DNA from: an uncultured bacterium
Lineage (GTDB): Bacteria; Verrucomicrobiota; Kiritimatiellia; RFP12; UBA1067
Assembly (NCBI GenBank): GCA_902799955.1
Contig: CADCCQ010000001.1
Coordinates: 1-64,000 of the forward strand
Reading direction: 5' to 3'
DNA: 64,000 bases
The notes below the pieces were generated by a model, which searched no databases, was not told where the DNA came from, and saw only the letters and a list, made by a program, of their open reading frames with translations. Shown here piece after piece: positions 6,964 through 16,687 of the stretch; the first letter of the stretch is position 1; every line of letters starts with the position of its first letter. The position numbers and the translations under genes are program-made.

Positions 6964-9348
6964 TCAGAAGTCGTAGCCGATCGTGAAGCTGAAGACCTCC
7001 TCGTCGGCGTGGCTGGGCTTCTTGATGGGCGTCGCGAAGTCGAGCCTGATCGGGAACATCGGGATGTCGATCCTGAGGCCGAGGCCGACCGTCCAGGCGA
7101 ACGTGTCGCTCAGGTCGAGGTCGAACTCGTCGGCCCCGACGGCGCCCATGTCGCTGAACGCCGCGAGGCGGAGCATCTTGACGATCGGGATGGTGTACTC
7201 GAAGTTTGCGCAGATGAGCGTCTGGCCGCCCCACGGCATGTAGGAGTGGGAGAGGTCGCCGTCAGGATCGCGTCCGCGGATCTTGCGGGCCATCGGTGAG
7301 ATGTTGCGGTACTCGATGCCCCTGACGGACTTCGGGCCGCCGAGGAACATCCTGTTGTAGATCGGCACGTCGTCGGAGAACCCGTCGATGGTCTCGGCGC
7401 GGACGCTGGCCATGAAGACGTGGTTGTAGCGCTTCCACGTGGTGTAGTAGGCGCGGTGCCTCAAGCCGAGGCGCCAGTACTGGTTGTCGCCAGTGCCGAC
7501 GTCGAGGAAGACGTTGCTGAAGCGTCCGGTGGACGGGAAGCGGTTGCTGTCGCGGGTGTCGCGGCTCCAGAAGATGCGCGCGACCCCCTCGAACGCGTCG
7601 CCGTACTTGTCCTCCTCGCCGCCCTTCTGGGCAAGGGAGACGGTGCGGCCATTGTAGCGCCAGTAGCCGCGGTCGGGGTCGTCGAACTCGATGAACTCGG
7701 CGGAGAGGCGGACGCCGAAGCGGCCGAACGCATCCCAGGTCGGCCAGAACTTGACGGGGTAGTCAAGCGTCACGCCGCCGCCGGTGCGGATGATGTCGTA
7801 CTCGTCGTACCACCTCTGGCGGCGGTAGACGTCGACGGAGAGCTGCAGGAAGCGGTCGAAGAGGTGCGGCTCGGTGATCGACGCCTCGTAGGTCTGGATC
7901 CTCGGACCGGCCGCGACGTAGAGACGGCCCTTCTGCCCGCCGCCGCGGAAGAGCTTGGACGGCGCGAAGATGTCGAAGTTCGACTGCTGGACCTCGGCGG
8001 AGAGGTAGACGGAGTCGACGGAGCTGGCGCCGACGCCAACCATGAAGCTGCCGGTGTTCTTCTCCTCGACCTGGTAGACGAGGTCGCGGTACTCGGCGCC
8101 GTTGGCGTCCTTGCCCTTGTTCGTCTTGGCGAGGCGGTAGCGGACGCGCGAGAAGTAGTCGAGGCTCTCGAGCTTCTTCTGGCTCCTCTCGGCGCGGTCA
8201 GCGAGCATCTTGTCGCCCGGGCCGAGCTCGATCTCGCGGCGGATCACCTTGTCCTTCGTGTAGTCGTTGCCGGTGATGACGACCTGGTTGATGACGACCG
8301 GGACGCCCTCCTTGACGACGAACTCGATGTCGAGGACCGACGGGTCCGCCTCGCGCGGCTCCCACTTCACCTGCACGTCGGTGTCTGCGAGGCCGATGTC
8401 GCCGGAGCCCATCGTCACGGCGATGCTGTGCGCGGCGTCGTCGAGGACCTTGGAGCCGGCGATGTCGCCCTCCTTGGGGAGCGTGCTCTTCTCGGCGACC
8501 TTGTCGACGGCGTAGCTCTTCACGCCCGTGATCTTCGTGGAGCCGACCTTGTACTGCGGGCCCTCCTTGACCTGGAACTGAAGGGAGTCGGGCTTGCCGT
8601 CTTCGCCGTTGACGTACTCGGGGCCGGAGACCACCGCGTCGAGGTAGCCGAGCTCGCGGTACTTCTCGGTGGCCTTCTTGACGGCCTCGGCGAACTGCTC
8701 CGGAGAGGCGATGTCGTCGGCGAACCAGCCGACCGGGTTCCACCACGGGTAGACGCCGATCGCACGGCGAAGCTCCTCCTCGTCGACGCCCTCGGCGCCG
8801 TCGAACGTGAACTTGCCGATCTTGATCTTCTCGCCCTCGTCGACGAGGAACGTGACGGTGCAGTTGACGCCGCCGGGCATGACCTTCGGCATCGGAGTCA
8901 CCTTCGCGTTGGGGTAGTGCTTCTTCAGGTAGTACGCGCGGACCTTCGCAGCGGCGTCGGCGAGGTCGCTCTCGCCGTACAGAGAGCCGTCCTTGAGGCC
9001 GGACTCGTCGGCGATCTTCGACGCGCTGAAGGCGTCGTTGCCCTTCACGACGAGAGGCGCCTGGTAGCGCATCTTGCGGAACACCTTGAACGTCACCGAG
9101 ACGCCGCCGTCGATCGGGTCGGCCGTCGCGAGCACGTCCTGGTACTCGCCAGACTCCTTTAGGGAGACGACGTCGCGCTTGAGCGTGACAGGGTCGTACT
9201 CCGCGCCCGCCTTCGTCTGGCAGCGCGAGAGCGCGGCGGACACGTCGCCCCCGAACCCGTCGAGGGACATTACCTTTACCTCGGCTACGCCTATTGCCAT
9301 CAGCGAGATCGGCCCGACGGCGGCGGCAAGTGCTATTAGTTTTTTCAT
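6964..9348 (-). CDS. bamA: Outer membrane protein assembly factor BamA
   Basis: About 794 residues from ATG 9348, where MKKLIALAAAVGPISLMAIG gives a signal peptide. An in-frame GTG at 9375 is a possible alternative start. Five POTRA-like domains fill roughly residues 20-420 (for example YTKDKVIRREIELGPGD in the last). A C-terminal 16-strand barrel carries SVRGIEYR, the conserved VRG motif of loop 6, and ends in FSFTIGYDF with the terminal Phe of a barrel signal. It inserts beta-barrel proteins into the outer membrane. Lies between the cyclase and the chaperone gene in one unit. Confidence 0.95.
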   Translation of the reverse strand: MKKLIALAAAVGPISLMAIGVAEVKVMSLDGFGGDVSAALSRCQTKAGAEYDPVTLKRDVVSLKESGEYQDVLATADPIDGGVSVTFKVFRKMRYQAPLVVKGNDAFSASKIADESGLKDGSLYGESDLADAAAKVRAYYLKKHYPNAKVTPMPKVMPGGVNCTVTFLVDEGEKIKIGKFTFDGAEGVDEEELRRAIGVYPWWNPVGWFADDIASPEQFAEAVKKATEKYRELGYLDAVVSGPEYVNGEDGKPDSLQFQVKEGPQYKVGSTKITGVKSYAVDKVAEKSTLPKEGDIAGSKVLDDAAHSIAVTMGSGDIGLADTDVQVKWEPREADPSVLDIEFVVKEGVPVVINQVVITGNDYTKDKVIRREIELGPGDKMLADRAERSQKKLESLDYFSRVRYRLAKTNKGKDANGAEYRDLVYQVEEKNTGSFMVGVGASSVDSVYLSAEVQQSNFDIFAPSKLFRGGGQKGRLYVAAGPRIQTYEASITEPHLFDRFLQLSVDVYRRQRWYDEYDIIRTGGGVTLDYPVKFWPTWDAFGRFGVRLSAEFIEFDDPDRGYWRYNGRTVSLAQKGGEEDKYGDAFEGVARIFWSRDTRDSNRFPSTGRFSNVFLDVGTGDNQYWRLGLRHRAYYTTWKRYNHVFMASVRAETIDGFSDDVPIYNRMFLGGPKSVRGIEYRNISPMARKIRGRDPDGDLSHSYMPWGGQTLICANFEYTIPIVKMLRLAAFSDMGAVGADEFDLDLSDTFAWTVGLGLRIDIPMFPIRLDFATPIKKPSHADEEVFSFTIGYDF

Positions 9349-9371
9349 GATGATATATATTTTACCAGAAA

Positions 9372-10511
9372 TCACTCTTCATTGGAAGTCTCTGTCATGT
9401 CAAGGACAACTTTTCTCATCAGCTCCCTGTCGGGGTCCTTCTCCTCGACGGTCTTGCCCATGCCTGACGGAATCGCTATCGCGCGCGAGCCGGTGGAGAG
9501 CCTCCAGGCGTCGAGCCCGAACAGCACGGAGTCGACCTGGTGGAGCAGATGGCGGCTGTGCGCGAGCCCGTCGAGCGCGCCGCTCATGGTGAGCAGCGAG
9601 ACGATGGCCTCGTTGTCCTTGTCCTTCAGCTCGCCCTTTTCGAGGGCGTAGGCGGAGTCGATGCACAGCCCCATCGGGACCGCGTAGCCGTGCGGCAGCT
9701 TGTAGCCGCTCATCGACTCCAGGCGCAGCGCGCTCCAGAGCGCGGTCGTCGACGAGCCCTTCTTCACCCTGGACTGCACGCACAGCGAGAGCATCTCGCG
9801 CATGGCGTCCATGTCGCGCTCCCTTAGCGCTTCCATCGACGCGCTGAGCTTCTTCAGGAGCGACGAGTCACGCGTGACCGCGTGGCGGATCATCTCGCCG
9901 ACGCCGCCGCGCCACACGCCGTCGAGGACCGTCTCGACGAAGGAGACGTCGATGGCGACCGCTGCGGGGCGGCACGGGACCTTCATCGCGTCCTTCACGT
10001 TCTGCGAGTCGAGAGCGGCGGTGTCGGCGAAGGCCGCGTCGACTATCGACGCCGGCGTCGTCGGCACCCTGACGAGCTTCACGCCGCCGCGCACCTGGCT
10101 GGCGGCGTAACCGGCCACGTCGAAGATCGTGCCGCCGCCGATCGCTATTATGACGTCGTTGGCGCCGATCTTCGCGTCGAGCGCGGACGTCGCGACGCGC
10201 ATCACGCTCTGCATACCGTCGGCCTTTATCTTCTCGCCGCCGCCTATGACGACGGCGCCGCCCACGAGCCGGATCCCGTATTCCTGCACGTACTTGCCGA
10301 TGCGCGTGCCCAGGCCCTCGGTTCTGTGGACCACGTTGGTGTCCGCGACAAGCATGACGCGCGACGGTTCGTCGTCGTTCGTGATGCCGCGGAGCATCTC
10401 GGCTAGCGCCGGATTCTCCACGTCGAATATCCCGTCCATAAAACGGACTTCATATTCGCCCTTGTCGGACCAGTCGACTGAATACGACTCGCTACCTTTG
10501 GCTTTTGCCAT
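9372..10511 (-). CDS. Sugar-phosphate cyclase of the 3-dehydroquinate synthase superfamily
   Basis: 379 residues from ATG 10511, preceded by GGAGAGG; longer versions of the frame lack a ribosome binding site. The NAD site AIGGGTIFDVAGYAASQVRGG (124-144) and the metal ligands E206 (GGVGEMIRH) and H274 (LPHGYAV) fit the family. The usual GHTFGHAIE segment instead reads ALWSALRLE (257-265), so one expected His ligand is absent. The opening YEVRFMDGIFDVENPAL and the late IAIPSGMGK resemble, from memory, valiolone-type sedoheptulose-7-phosphate cyclases more than AroB. DHQ synthase remains possible. Overlaps recN by 20 bases. Confidence 0.7.
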   Translation of the reverse strand: MAKAKGSESYSVDWSDKGEYEVRFMDGIFDVENPALAEMLRGITNDDEPSRVMLVADTNVVHRTEGLGTRIGKYVQEYGIRLVGGAVVIGGGEKIKADGMQSVMRVATSALDAKIGANDVIIAIGGGTIFDVAGYAASQVRGGVKLVRVPTTPASIVDAAFADTAALDSQNVKDAMKVPCRPAAVAIDVSFVETVLDGVWRGGVGEMIRHAVTRDSSLLKKLSASMEALRERDMDAMREMLSLCVQSRVKKGSSTTALWSALRLESMSGYKLPHGYAVPMGLCIDSAYALEKGELKDKDNEAIVSLLTMSGALDGLAHSRHLLHQVDSVLFGLDAWRLSTGSRAIAIPSGMGKTVEEKDPDRELMRKVVLDMTETSNEE

Positions 10512-12249
10512 AACCTCTCCTTTTCCCTGTTTCTCCTCCACACCCATGCGCCGCCAACCCGGCGGCTGCATTGGAAATCAGCTCCTCGGCGTGTCTGCGC
10601 GCGGCTGACGCCGCGGCGCCTCCCCCGAGCATTCGCGCCAGCTCCGTTATGCGCGCCTCGCCGTCGACCGCGGCGACGCTCGTGCGCGTGCGCCCGTCAG
10701 AGACGGCCTTCGCCACGACGAGGTGGCGCGCCGCGTACGCCGCGCTCTGCGGGAGGTGCGTTATCGCGATGACCTGCCGCCCCTCGGCGACGGCCCTCAT
10801 CTTCTCGCCCACCGCGCGCCCGACCTCGCCGCCGACGTTCGCGTCGATTTCGTCGAACACCATGACGTCCGTCGCCACCCTGCGCGCCAGGACGCCCTTC
10901 ACCGCCAGCATCACCCTCGCCGCCTCGCCGGAGCTCGCGGTGTCGGCAAGAGGCCTCGCGCCCTCGCCCGGGTTCGGCTCAAAGACGTACGACACGCCGT
11001 CGCATCCGCTCGCGTCCGGCTCGCGCCTCTCTAGCGCGACGGTGAACTTCGCCTGCAGAAACCCGAGGTCCTTCAGCTCGGACTCGACGGCCTTCGAGAG
11101 CTTGCGCGCCGCAGCCCTGCGTCCGGCGGAGAGCTTCGCGCCCTCTGCCTCGACTGCCGCGAGCGCCTCGGCCTCCGCCTGACGAAGCGCGGCGATCTTC
11201 GCCTCGCGGCCCTCCAGCGCCTCGAGCCTCGCGCGCTTGCGCTCGAGCAGCGCGATAAGCTCGGCGACGGCGCCCGGCCTGTCGTGCTTCAGGTACTTCC
11301 TCTTTAATCTGTTGAGGACGCCAAGGCGCTCGTCGAGGCGATCCATCTCGTCGCGCCCGGCGTCCATACGCGAGATCTCGTCGGCAACGGCGCGCGAAAG
11401 CTCCTGCGCACGGACAGTCAGCTCCTCCGCCTCGCGCACCCAGTCCTCGGCGACGGATATGCGCCGCGCCATCGCGGCGAACCTCGGCTGAATCCTGGAA
11501 AGCGTCTCGGAGACGCCGCCGTCGCCGCCGAGGGCTTCCGTCACCTCCTCCGCGCACTCGGCGATCTCCGCGGCATGCGCAAGTGCGGCGTGGCGCTCCG
11601 CTACGGTCTCGTCGTCTTCGCACAGCTCCGCCGACGAAAGCTCGTCCACCTGATAGCGCAGCGCGTCCGCCTCGTCCTCTCCGCCAGTGTCGGACTCCAG
11701 CGACGCTATCTCGGAGCGGATGTCGGCGAGCGCGCGCCAGCGTTTGGAATAGGTGGACGCGTCGACGCCGCCGAACGCGTCAAGCGCGCTTCGCTGAAAC
11801 CCCTCGTCCATCAACCGTAGATTGGCGCTCGCCCCGTGAATGTCGACGATCTGCCTGCCAACCTTGCGAAGAGTCGCGACGGTGGACGGCACGTCGTCGA
11901 TCCAGACGCGACCGGAGCCGTTCGCGCCAATCGTGCGTCGAATGATGAATGTACGGGGGCCAGATACCGCGGCGGCCTCGTCGTCCGCGATCCCGGCCTC
12001 GGAGAGGATCGCCTCGACTTCCCTGCGGACATCTCCTTCAAGCAGGAACTCTGCCTCGACCTTCGCGTCCTTCGCGCCGTCGCGCACTACGGAGCTGTCG
12101 GCGCGAGTACCGACTGCAAGGCCAATCGCGCCCATCAACACGCTTTTGCCGGCGCCGGTTTCGCCCGTGACGACATTGAGCCCGGGGGCGAATTCCGCCT
12201 CCGCGCTCTCGACTACGGCGAGATTAGAAACTTTCAGCCTGGCCAGCAT
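10492..12249 (-). CDS. recN: DNA repair protein RecN
   Basis: A 585-residue SMC-like ATPase acting on double-strand breaks. Walker A is GETGAGKS (29-36) directly after the conserved LKVSNLAVVESAEAEF opening. A long coiled coil fills about 150-370. The C-terminal half contains LADTASSGEAARVMLAVK (signature) and VMVFDEIDANVGG (Walker B), then ITHLPQSAAYA, which is highly typical of RecN. First gene of the envelope cluster; the -10-like TATAAT at 12354-12359 lies about 105 bases upstream. Confidence 0.95.
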   Translation of the reverse strand: MLARLKVSNLAVVESAEAEFAPGLNVVTGETGAGKSVLMGAIGLAVGTRADSSVVRDGAKDAKVEAEFLLEGDVRREVEAILSEAGIADDEAAAVSGPRTFIIRRTIGANGSGRVWIDDVPSTVATLRKVGRQIVDIHGASANLRLMDEGFQRSALDAFGGVDASTYSKRWRALADIRSEIASLESDTGGEDEADALRYQVDELSSAELCEDDETVAERHAALAHAAEIAECAEEVTEALGGDGGVSETLSRIQPRFAAMARRISVAEDWVREAEELTVRAQELSRAVADEISRMDAGRDEMDRLDERLGVLNRLKRKYLKHDRPGAVAELIALLERKRARLEALEGREAKIAALRQAEAEALAAVEAEGAKLSAGRRAAARKLSKAVESELKDLGFLQAKFTVALERREPDASGCDGVSYVFEPNPGEGARPLADTASSGEAARVMLAVKGVLARRVATDVMVFDEIDANVGGEVGRAVGEKMRAVAEGRQVIAITHLPQSAAYAARHLVVAKAVSDGRTRTSVAAVDGEARITELARMLGGGAAASAARRHAEELISNAAAGLAAHGCGGETGKRRGYGKSQR

Positions 12250-12431
12250 TGGTCTTTTGTCGTTTTTCTGCAGTTATGAAGAAAATGGCGCTCAATCACA
12301 AACAAGCACCCCTTCCTCCACAAATGAATTGTTGTTTTTAGTGAATGGCGCATATTATACCATACGAACGGGAATAAGAAAAGAGGAAATTGTGTTTTTT
12401 ACGATTTATTGCACTTTTCACAAGAACGCCA
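12250..12431. other. 182-bp gap between recN start and sbcC stop
   Basis: AT-rich spacer containing a likely promoter for the recN-led gene run and no coding sequence that I can support. No clear hairpin terminator for sbcC is visible. Confidence 0.5.
12354..12382 (-). promoter_or_regulatory. Possible sigma-70 promoter for recN cluster
   Basis: On the minus strand a perfect TATAAT lies at 12359-12354. A weak TTTTCT-like -35 lies 17 bases further upstream. The start of transcription would leave an untranslated leader of about 100 bases before recN. Confidence 0.45.
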
Positions 12432-15400
12432 TCACTTCGTGACGACTCGTACGACACTAGGTTCGGATCCGTTGCGCGTCACCTCGATATGCGTTCGGAT
12501 GCGTTCGCGGAGGCGTTCGACATGGCTGATCACGCCGACCTTACGCGAGCCGGTGAGGGCGTTGAGTCGTTCAAGCGTCTCGATTGCGGAATTCAGGTGC
12601 TCCCCGCTCAACGTGCCGAAGCCCTCGTCGATCAGGAGCATGTCCACGCCAAGTCCAGTATCGTTCATCCCGGCAAGGCCAAGAGCAAGCGCCAGCGAGA
12701 CGAGAAACTGCTCGCCGCCCGAAAGAGTGTTCACAGGACGCACCGCCCCCCCGTCGAAGGAATCAATCACCGACAGCACTAGTTCTTCACAGGAAAGCTC
12801 GTAGCGGTTCGAAAGCTGCTTCAGATAGTGGTTCGCCTTCACAAGAACGTTGGCAAGGACGTATGACTGGATTTCGCGGCGAATCTTCTTTCCGTCGTTG
12901 TCCCCGAAATGCGCATGGATCGGACGCCACTCTTCCCGTTCCGTTTTGAGCCGCTCCGCCTCCTCGCACTTGGCCGCCCGCTTAGTTGCACTTTCATCAT
13001 CGTCGTCGAGCTGTTGCTGGCAACGCCCTTTTTCGCTGCTGGCATTCTCCACCTCCGCCTTCAACGCGGCCACGCTCTCCGCGAGCGTCTGCTCCGTATC
13101 GGCGTCCGCCAGACCTTCCGGCCGCGCGTCCAGATGCTTTTTCATGTTGCCCTGCGATTCCTCCCAGCGTCCGAGCAGCCCATCCACTTCCGACGTGGAA
13201 GTTGCGATCTTCTCGCTCGCCACCACTGTGCCGAGCGCGGGCACCATACCCACTGCGCGCGCAGCGCATTCGGCGATCTGGTCCCTGGTCTTCACAAGGG
13301 CATCGCGCTCATTCTCCGCCTTGGGCAGCTCGGCCTTGCGGGCGGCATACTCGTCGGCAGACGCCTTGAACGCCTTTTCTACGGATGCGGCGTCTTTCTC
13401 CCACGCCTCAAGCCAACCCGGCTCGGACACCATCCCGGAAACGTCAGCCAACTTCTCCTTTGCCCGCTTCTCCGCTGCATCAATAGAAACCTGGCAGACC
13501 TTTATCTTGTTTTCGTAATCGGCAACGGAGTTCTCGGCCTTCGTTTTGCGATCCGCGGCGGCATCCTTCGCCTGGACAAGTTTCTTCAGTTCCACACGGA
13601 GTCTCTTGATCGTCTCCTCCTGCCTGGTAATCTCCATCAAGCGTTTATCAAGTGCGACAATATTCGCCCCACACGCATCAAGCGCGGCGGCCACGCTCGC
13701 GTCGGAGGCGTCCTGAAGCCCGCATTGCAGCGCGGCTTCCGAAACGGAGGCCTGTTCGCAGGCGATCTTTTCCCGCTCGCCGCTAATATAGCCCACATCA
13801 TCTTCAATGGACTTCTTAAGCCCAGTGACTGACGCGGAGGCAGCATTGTACTGTCGTTCCTTCACCGTACACGCAGACTCGGCCTCGGTGCATTGTGCGT
13901 CGAGTTTCTCGAAGAGTGCCGCGAAGTGTCCTTTGGCGTGAAGGCTCTCAATCGTATGGCCGCAGATCGGGCATACGTCGCCCACTTTAAGGTCGGACAC
14001 CAGCTTCTCGATGCCGTCGTTGACCAGTTTTTTCTGGACATCACGATCCATCCTCGCCCGGGTAACAGCCTCTCGCGCGCTTTCCATCTCGGACTTGAGC
14101 GCGGGGAGCTTACCCTCGACTGCCGCAAGCTCCCCCTTCCGCTCGGCGACCAACTGTTCGCGTTGAGCCACGCTCGCCTCAATCTTCGCTATGCCATTGA
14201 TGCGTTCACGCAAGCTCTTGAGATCGCCCCTGCGTTTCTCCGCTTCGCTGCGGGCTTTCTGGACGCCCTCTCGGTCGAGGGTTTCAAGTTTCTTCTCCTC
14301 GCCGGCGACCCGTTCTTCAGCGGCGGCACGTTCACATACCGCCTTTTCCAGCGCCGACTCTGCTTCCTCAACGCCCTTTTGCAAGCCCGGAAGTTCCTGC
14401 CTGCACACCCCGAGCACACGCTCCGTCGAGGCCTTCTCGCTCCTGGCCTTGCGCACGTCAGCAAGAGTCTGCAAGATCAGATCGGACGATTCGTACATCG
14501 TGGCTTTCTCCGCCACACCGGCGAGGAACGCCTGGAGCGACTCGAGACGTTCCGTCGCGCGGGCCACGTCCTCGCACGTCTTGCGTTCCTTGGCCTTGAG
14601 CGCGGCGAAGGCCACGGCAAGTTCTTTCTGCACACGCTGCGTGTTCTCCTCAAGTTCACCCCTGTGCAGCAACCATTGCCGTTTTGCATCGGCTGCCTCC
14701 CGCTTCTTGCCAAGCTCCGCAATCTGGCACGCAAGTTCCGCTATACGCCCCTCTACCTGCTCCCGCACCTCGCCAAGTCCGGTCATCTGGCTGATCTCGG
14801 CTTCAAGCGCCTTCACGCCGTCGTCAAGCTGCGACCACTTCGCGGCGATCGCCTTTCCGAGTTCAGAGTACTTCGACGTGTCGGTGAGTTTTTCGAGAAT
14901 CTCGGCCTTTTCGTCGGGCGTCCCCATTAGGAATTTCGTGAACTGCCCCTGCGCCAGCATAGTCGTGCGGCAGAACTGCTCGAACTCGAGGCCGACAGCA
15001 AGCAAGGCGACCGCCGTGCAATCCTTGACCTTCGTCCAGGTCACGCCTCCGGGCGAGCAGTCCCTCCAGGTCCATTCCTCGTCCTTGAGCATTCCCTTGT
15101 TCTTGCCCTTAGACAGCGCGTCGACGGACCATTCAGCCACGTACGGCTTGCCGTCGTTCCCGACAAGCGACAGCGTGGCGCGCGCAGACGTCGCCCCATG
15201 ACGGACAAGCTGGCGTGCATCGTTGTAGGCGTATCCGCCGATCTCCTGAGGGTTCTTTACGCCGCTGCCGTCGTAGCGCGGCGTCCTGCCGTAGAGCGCG
15301 AGCGTGATGCAATCAAGAATTGTGGTCTTGCCGGAACCCGTCTCGCCGCAGATGAGAAACAACGACGCGTCGCCGAGCAGGCCGTTCTCAAAGTCGAGTT

Positions 15401-15452
15401 CCGCCGATTCAATGGACGCGATGTTCTTTATCGTGAGCTTTTTGATCTTCAT
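12432..15452 (-). CDS. sbcC: Exonuclease subunit SbcC (Rad50-like)
   Basis: A 1006-residue SMC-type ATPase that with SbcD degrades DNA hairpins and ends. Walker A is CGETGSGKT (35-43) after KKLTIKNIASIES. Two long coiled-coil arms flank a zinc hook CPICGH at about 494-499. The C-terminal lobe has NTLSGGEQFLVSLALALGLA (signature) and MLLIDEGFGTL (Walker B). It follows sbcD after only 9 bases, as usual. Length and architecture are normal. Confidence 0.96.
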   Translation of the reverse strand: MKIKKLTIKNIASIESAELDFENGLLGDASLFLICGETGSGKTTILDCITLALYGRTPRYDGSGVKNPQEIGGYAYNDARQLVRHGATSARATLSLVGNDGKPYVAEWSVDALSKGKNKGMLKDEEWTWRDCSPGGVTWTKVKDCTAVALLAVGLEFEQFCRTTMLAQGQFTKFLMGTPDEKAEILEKLTDTSKYSELGKAIAAKWSQLDDGVKALEAEISQMTGLGEVREQVEGRIAELACQIAELGKKREAADAKRQWLLHRGELEENTQRVQKELAVAFAALKAKERKTCEDVARATERLESLQAFLAGVAEKATMYESSDLILQTLADVRKARSEKASTERVLGVCRQELPGLQKGVEEAESALEKAVCERAAAEERVAGEEKKLETLDREGVQKARSEAEKRRGDLKSLRERINGIAKIEASVAQREQLVAERKGELAAVEGKLPALKSEMESAREAVTRARMDRDVQKKLVNDGIEKLVSDLKVGDVCPICGHTIESLHAKGHFAALFEKLDAQCTEAESACTVKERQYNAASASVTGLKKSIEDDVGYISGEREKIACEQASVSEAALQCGLQDASDASVAAALDACGANIVALDKRLMEITRQEETIKRLRVELKKLVQAKDAAADRKTKAENSVADYENKIKVCQVSIDAAEKRAKEKLADVSGMVSEPGWLEAWEKDAASVEKAFKASADEYAARKAELPKAENERDALVKTRDQIAECAARAVGMVPALGTVVASEKIATSTSEVDGLLGRWEESQGNMKKHLDARPEGLADADTEQTLAESVAALKAEVENASSEKGRCQQQLDDDDESATKRAAKCEEAERLKTEREEWRPIHAHFGDNDGKKIRREIQSYVLANVLVKANHYLKQLSNRYELSCEELVLSVIDSFDGGAVRPVNTLSGGEQFLVSLALALGLAGMNDTGLGVDMLLIDEGFGTLSGEHLNSAIETLERLNALTGSRKVGVISHVERLRERIRTHIEVTRNGSEPSVVRVVTK

Positions 15453-15461
15453 GTCCGCACC

Positions 15462-16646
15462 TCATTTCATGAGAGACTTGACGAGTTCACGCTGGCGGTC
15501 TGACAGTACGTGGCGCGCCGACAAGATATGCAGGACCTCGTCATTCGACAGCTCCCTCAGTTCGGCCATGGTCAGCATCTTCCTGTCTTCCTGTTTTCCC
15601 GGAGCCTCCTCCCGAATCGGGTTGATCACGCAGAACCGGAATCCCTTCGCCGCACATTCCTTCCGCGCGCGTTCCGTCCAATCCGGCACGCACATCTCGC
15701 TAGCGCCCATGCGGACATTGAGCCTGATGTACGTGTCGGCCGGCAGGTCAGACGCTCCGACCAGTCGGAGCGCCTCTTCAAAAAGCACACCTTTGTCGCC
15801 GCCAATTGTCTTCAGCATACGCAGTGGCTCGAACACCTCCGTTCGGACCGCCGGCTCCTTCCCCACTTCGACTGTCACGACGTCCACGCCGTGGTTGTAC
15901 GTCTCGTCGAAGCGGATCGCGCGCGGCGTCCCGCAATAGCGCGCGACCTTCCGTTCTCCCTTTATCCATTGCGGACAATGTATGTGGCCTAGCGCAATGT
16001 AGTCGTATGACAATCCTAGTTCCGAAAGCCCTACGCACTCCTCACCGCCGACAATCAGAGTCCTGTCGTGTCCGCGCAAATCTATGTCGCCCTTCACGGC
16101 GAGATGGGCCACGAGGACGGCGGGGAGGCGTTCCGAATGGTCTGCCACGTACTTTGCGAGAGCCTCGAAGTAGTCTTTCCCGCGGTTCTCCCCTGCCGCG
16201 CCGCCGACGGACGGGAAGTTCCGCGGATGGCAGAAAGGCACGGCGGCGATCACGCCCTTGCCGGGAATGACCATAAAGTTCTTCGCGAAGTCGGCGAAAC
16301 CGGAGTCGTCCTCGGCGGGGACGCCGAACACATGCACCCGCGCGCGGCGCCAGAGCGACTCGTCGACGACAAGCCTGGAATAGCTGTCGTGGTTCCCGGC
16401 GATGACGACGGTCGTCATGTCGGGACAGCGCGATGTCACGGCCAGCAGGGCGTCCGTAAAACGCTTCGCCACGTCGTTGCCCGGCGCACCGGTGTCGAAG
16501 ATGTCGCCGCTCACGACAAGGGCGTCGGGCTGCTCCCTCGAGACCGCCTCCGCCAGCTGGCGGAAGAAATGGTCCTCCTCCTCTGTGTTGTCGTAGTTGT
16601 AGAGCCTGTGCCCCAGATGCCAGTCGCCTGTGTGGATTATCTTCAT
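15462..16646 (-). CDS. sbcD: Exonuclease subunit SbcD (Mre11-like)
   Basis: A 394-residue manganese nuclease, partner of SbcC. The metallophosphatase motifs are complete: HTGDWHLGH (5-13), SGDIFD, AGNHDSYSR and ALGHIHCPQ. A GAGAGGGA ribosome binding site precedes the ATG. It starts 41 bases after the radical SAM gene and is followed by sbcC, so the pair sits at the end of the long gene run. Confidence 0.96.
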   Translation of the reverse strand: MKIIHTGDWHLGHRLYNYDNTEEEDHFFRQLAEAVSREQPDALVVSGDIFDTGAPGNDVAKRFTDALLAVTSRCPDMTTVVIAGNHDSYSRLVVDESLWRRARVHVFGVPAEDDSGFADFAKNFMVIPGKGVIAAVPFCHPRNFPSVGGAAGENRGKDYFEALAKYVADHSERLPAVLVAHLAVKGDIDLRGHDRTLIVGGEECVGLSELGLSYDYIALGHIHCPQWIKGERKVARYCGTPRAIRFDETYNHGVDVVTVEVGKEPAVRTEVFEPLRMLKTIGGDKGVLFEEALRLVGASDLPADTYIRLNVRMGASEMCVPDWTERARKECAAKGFRFCVINPIREEAPGKQEDRKMLTMAELRELSNDEVLHILSARHVLSDRQRELVKSLMK

Positions 16647-16687
16647 AAATGATTCCCTCTCGTCACAATCGCCTTAGCCCTTTCCGT

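Noticed and set aside
7420..9162. 580-codon plus-strand frame opposite bamA
   Set aside because: It is the mirror of a high-GC bamA frame, with no family motifs and Ala/Val/Asp-rich composition typical of antisense frames.
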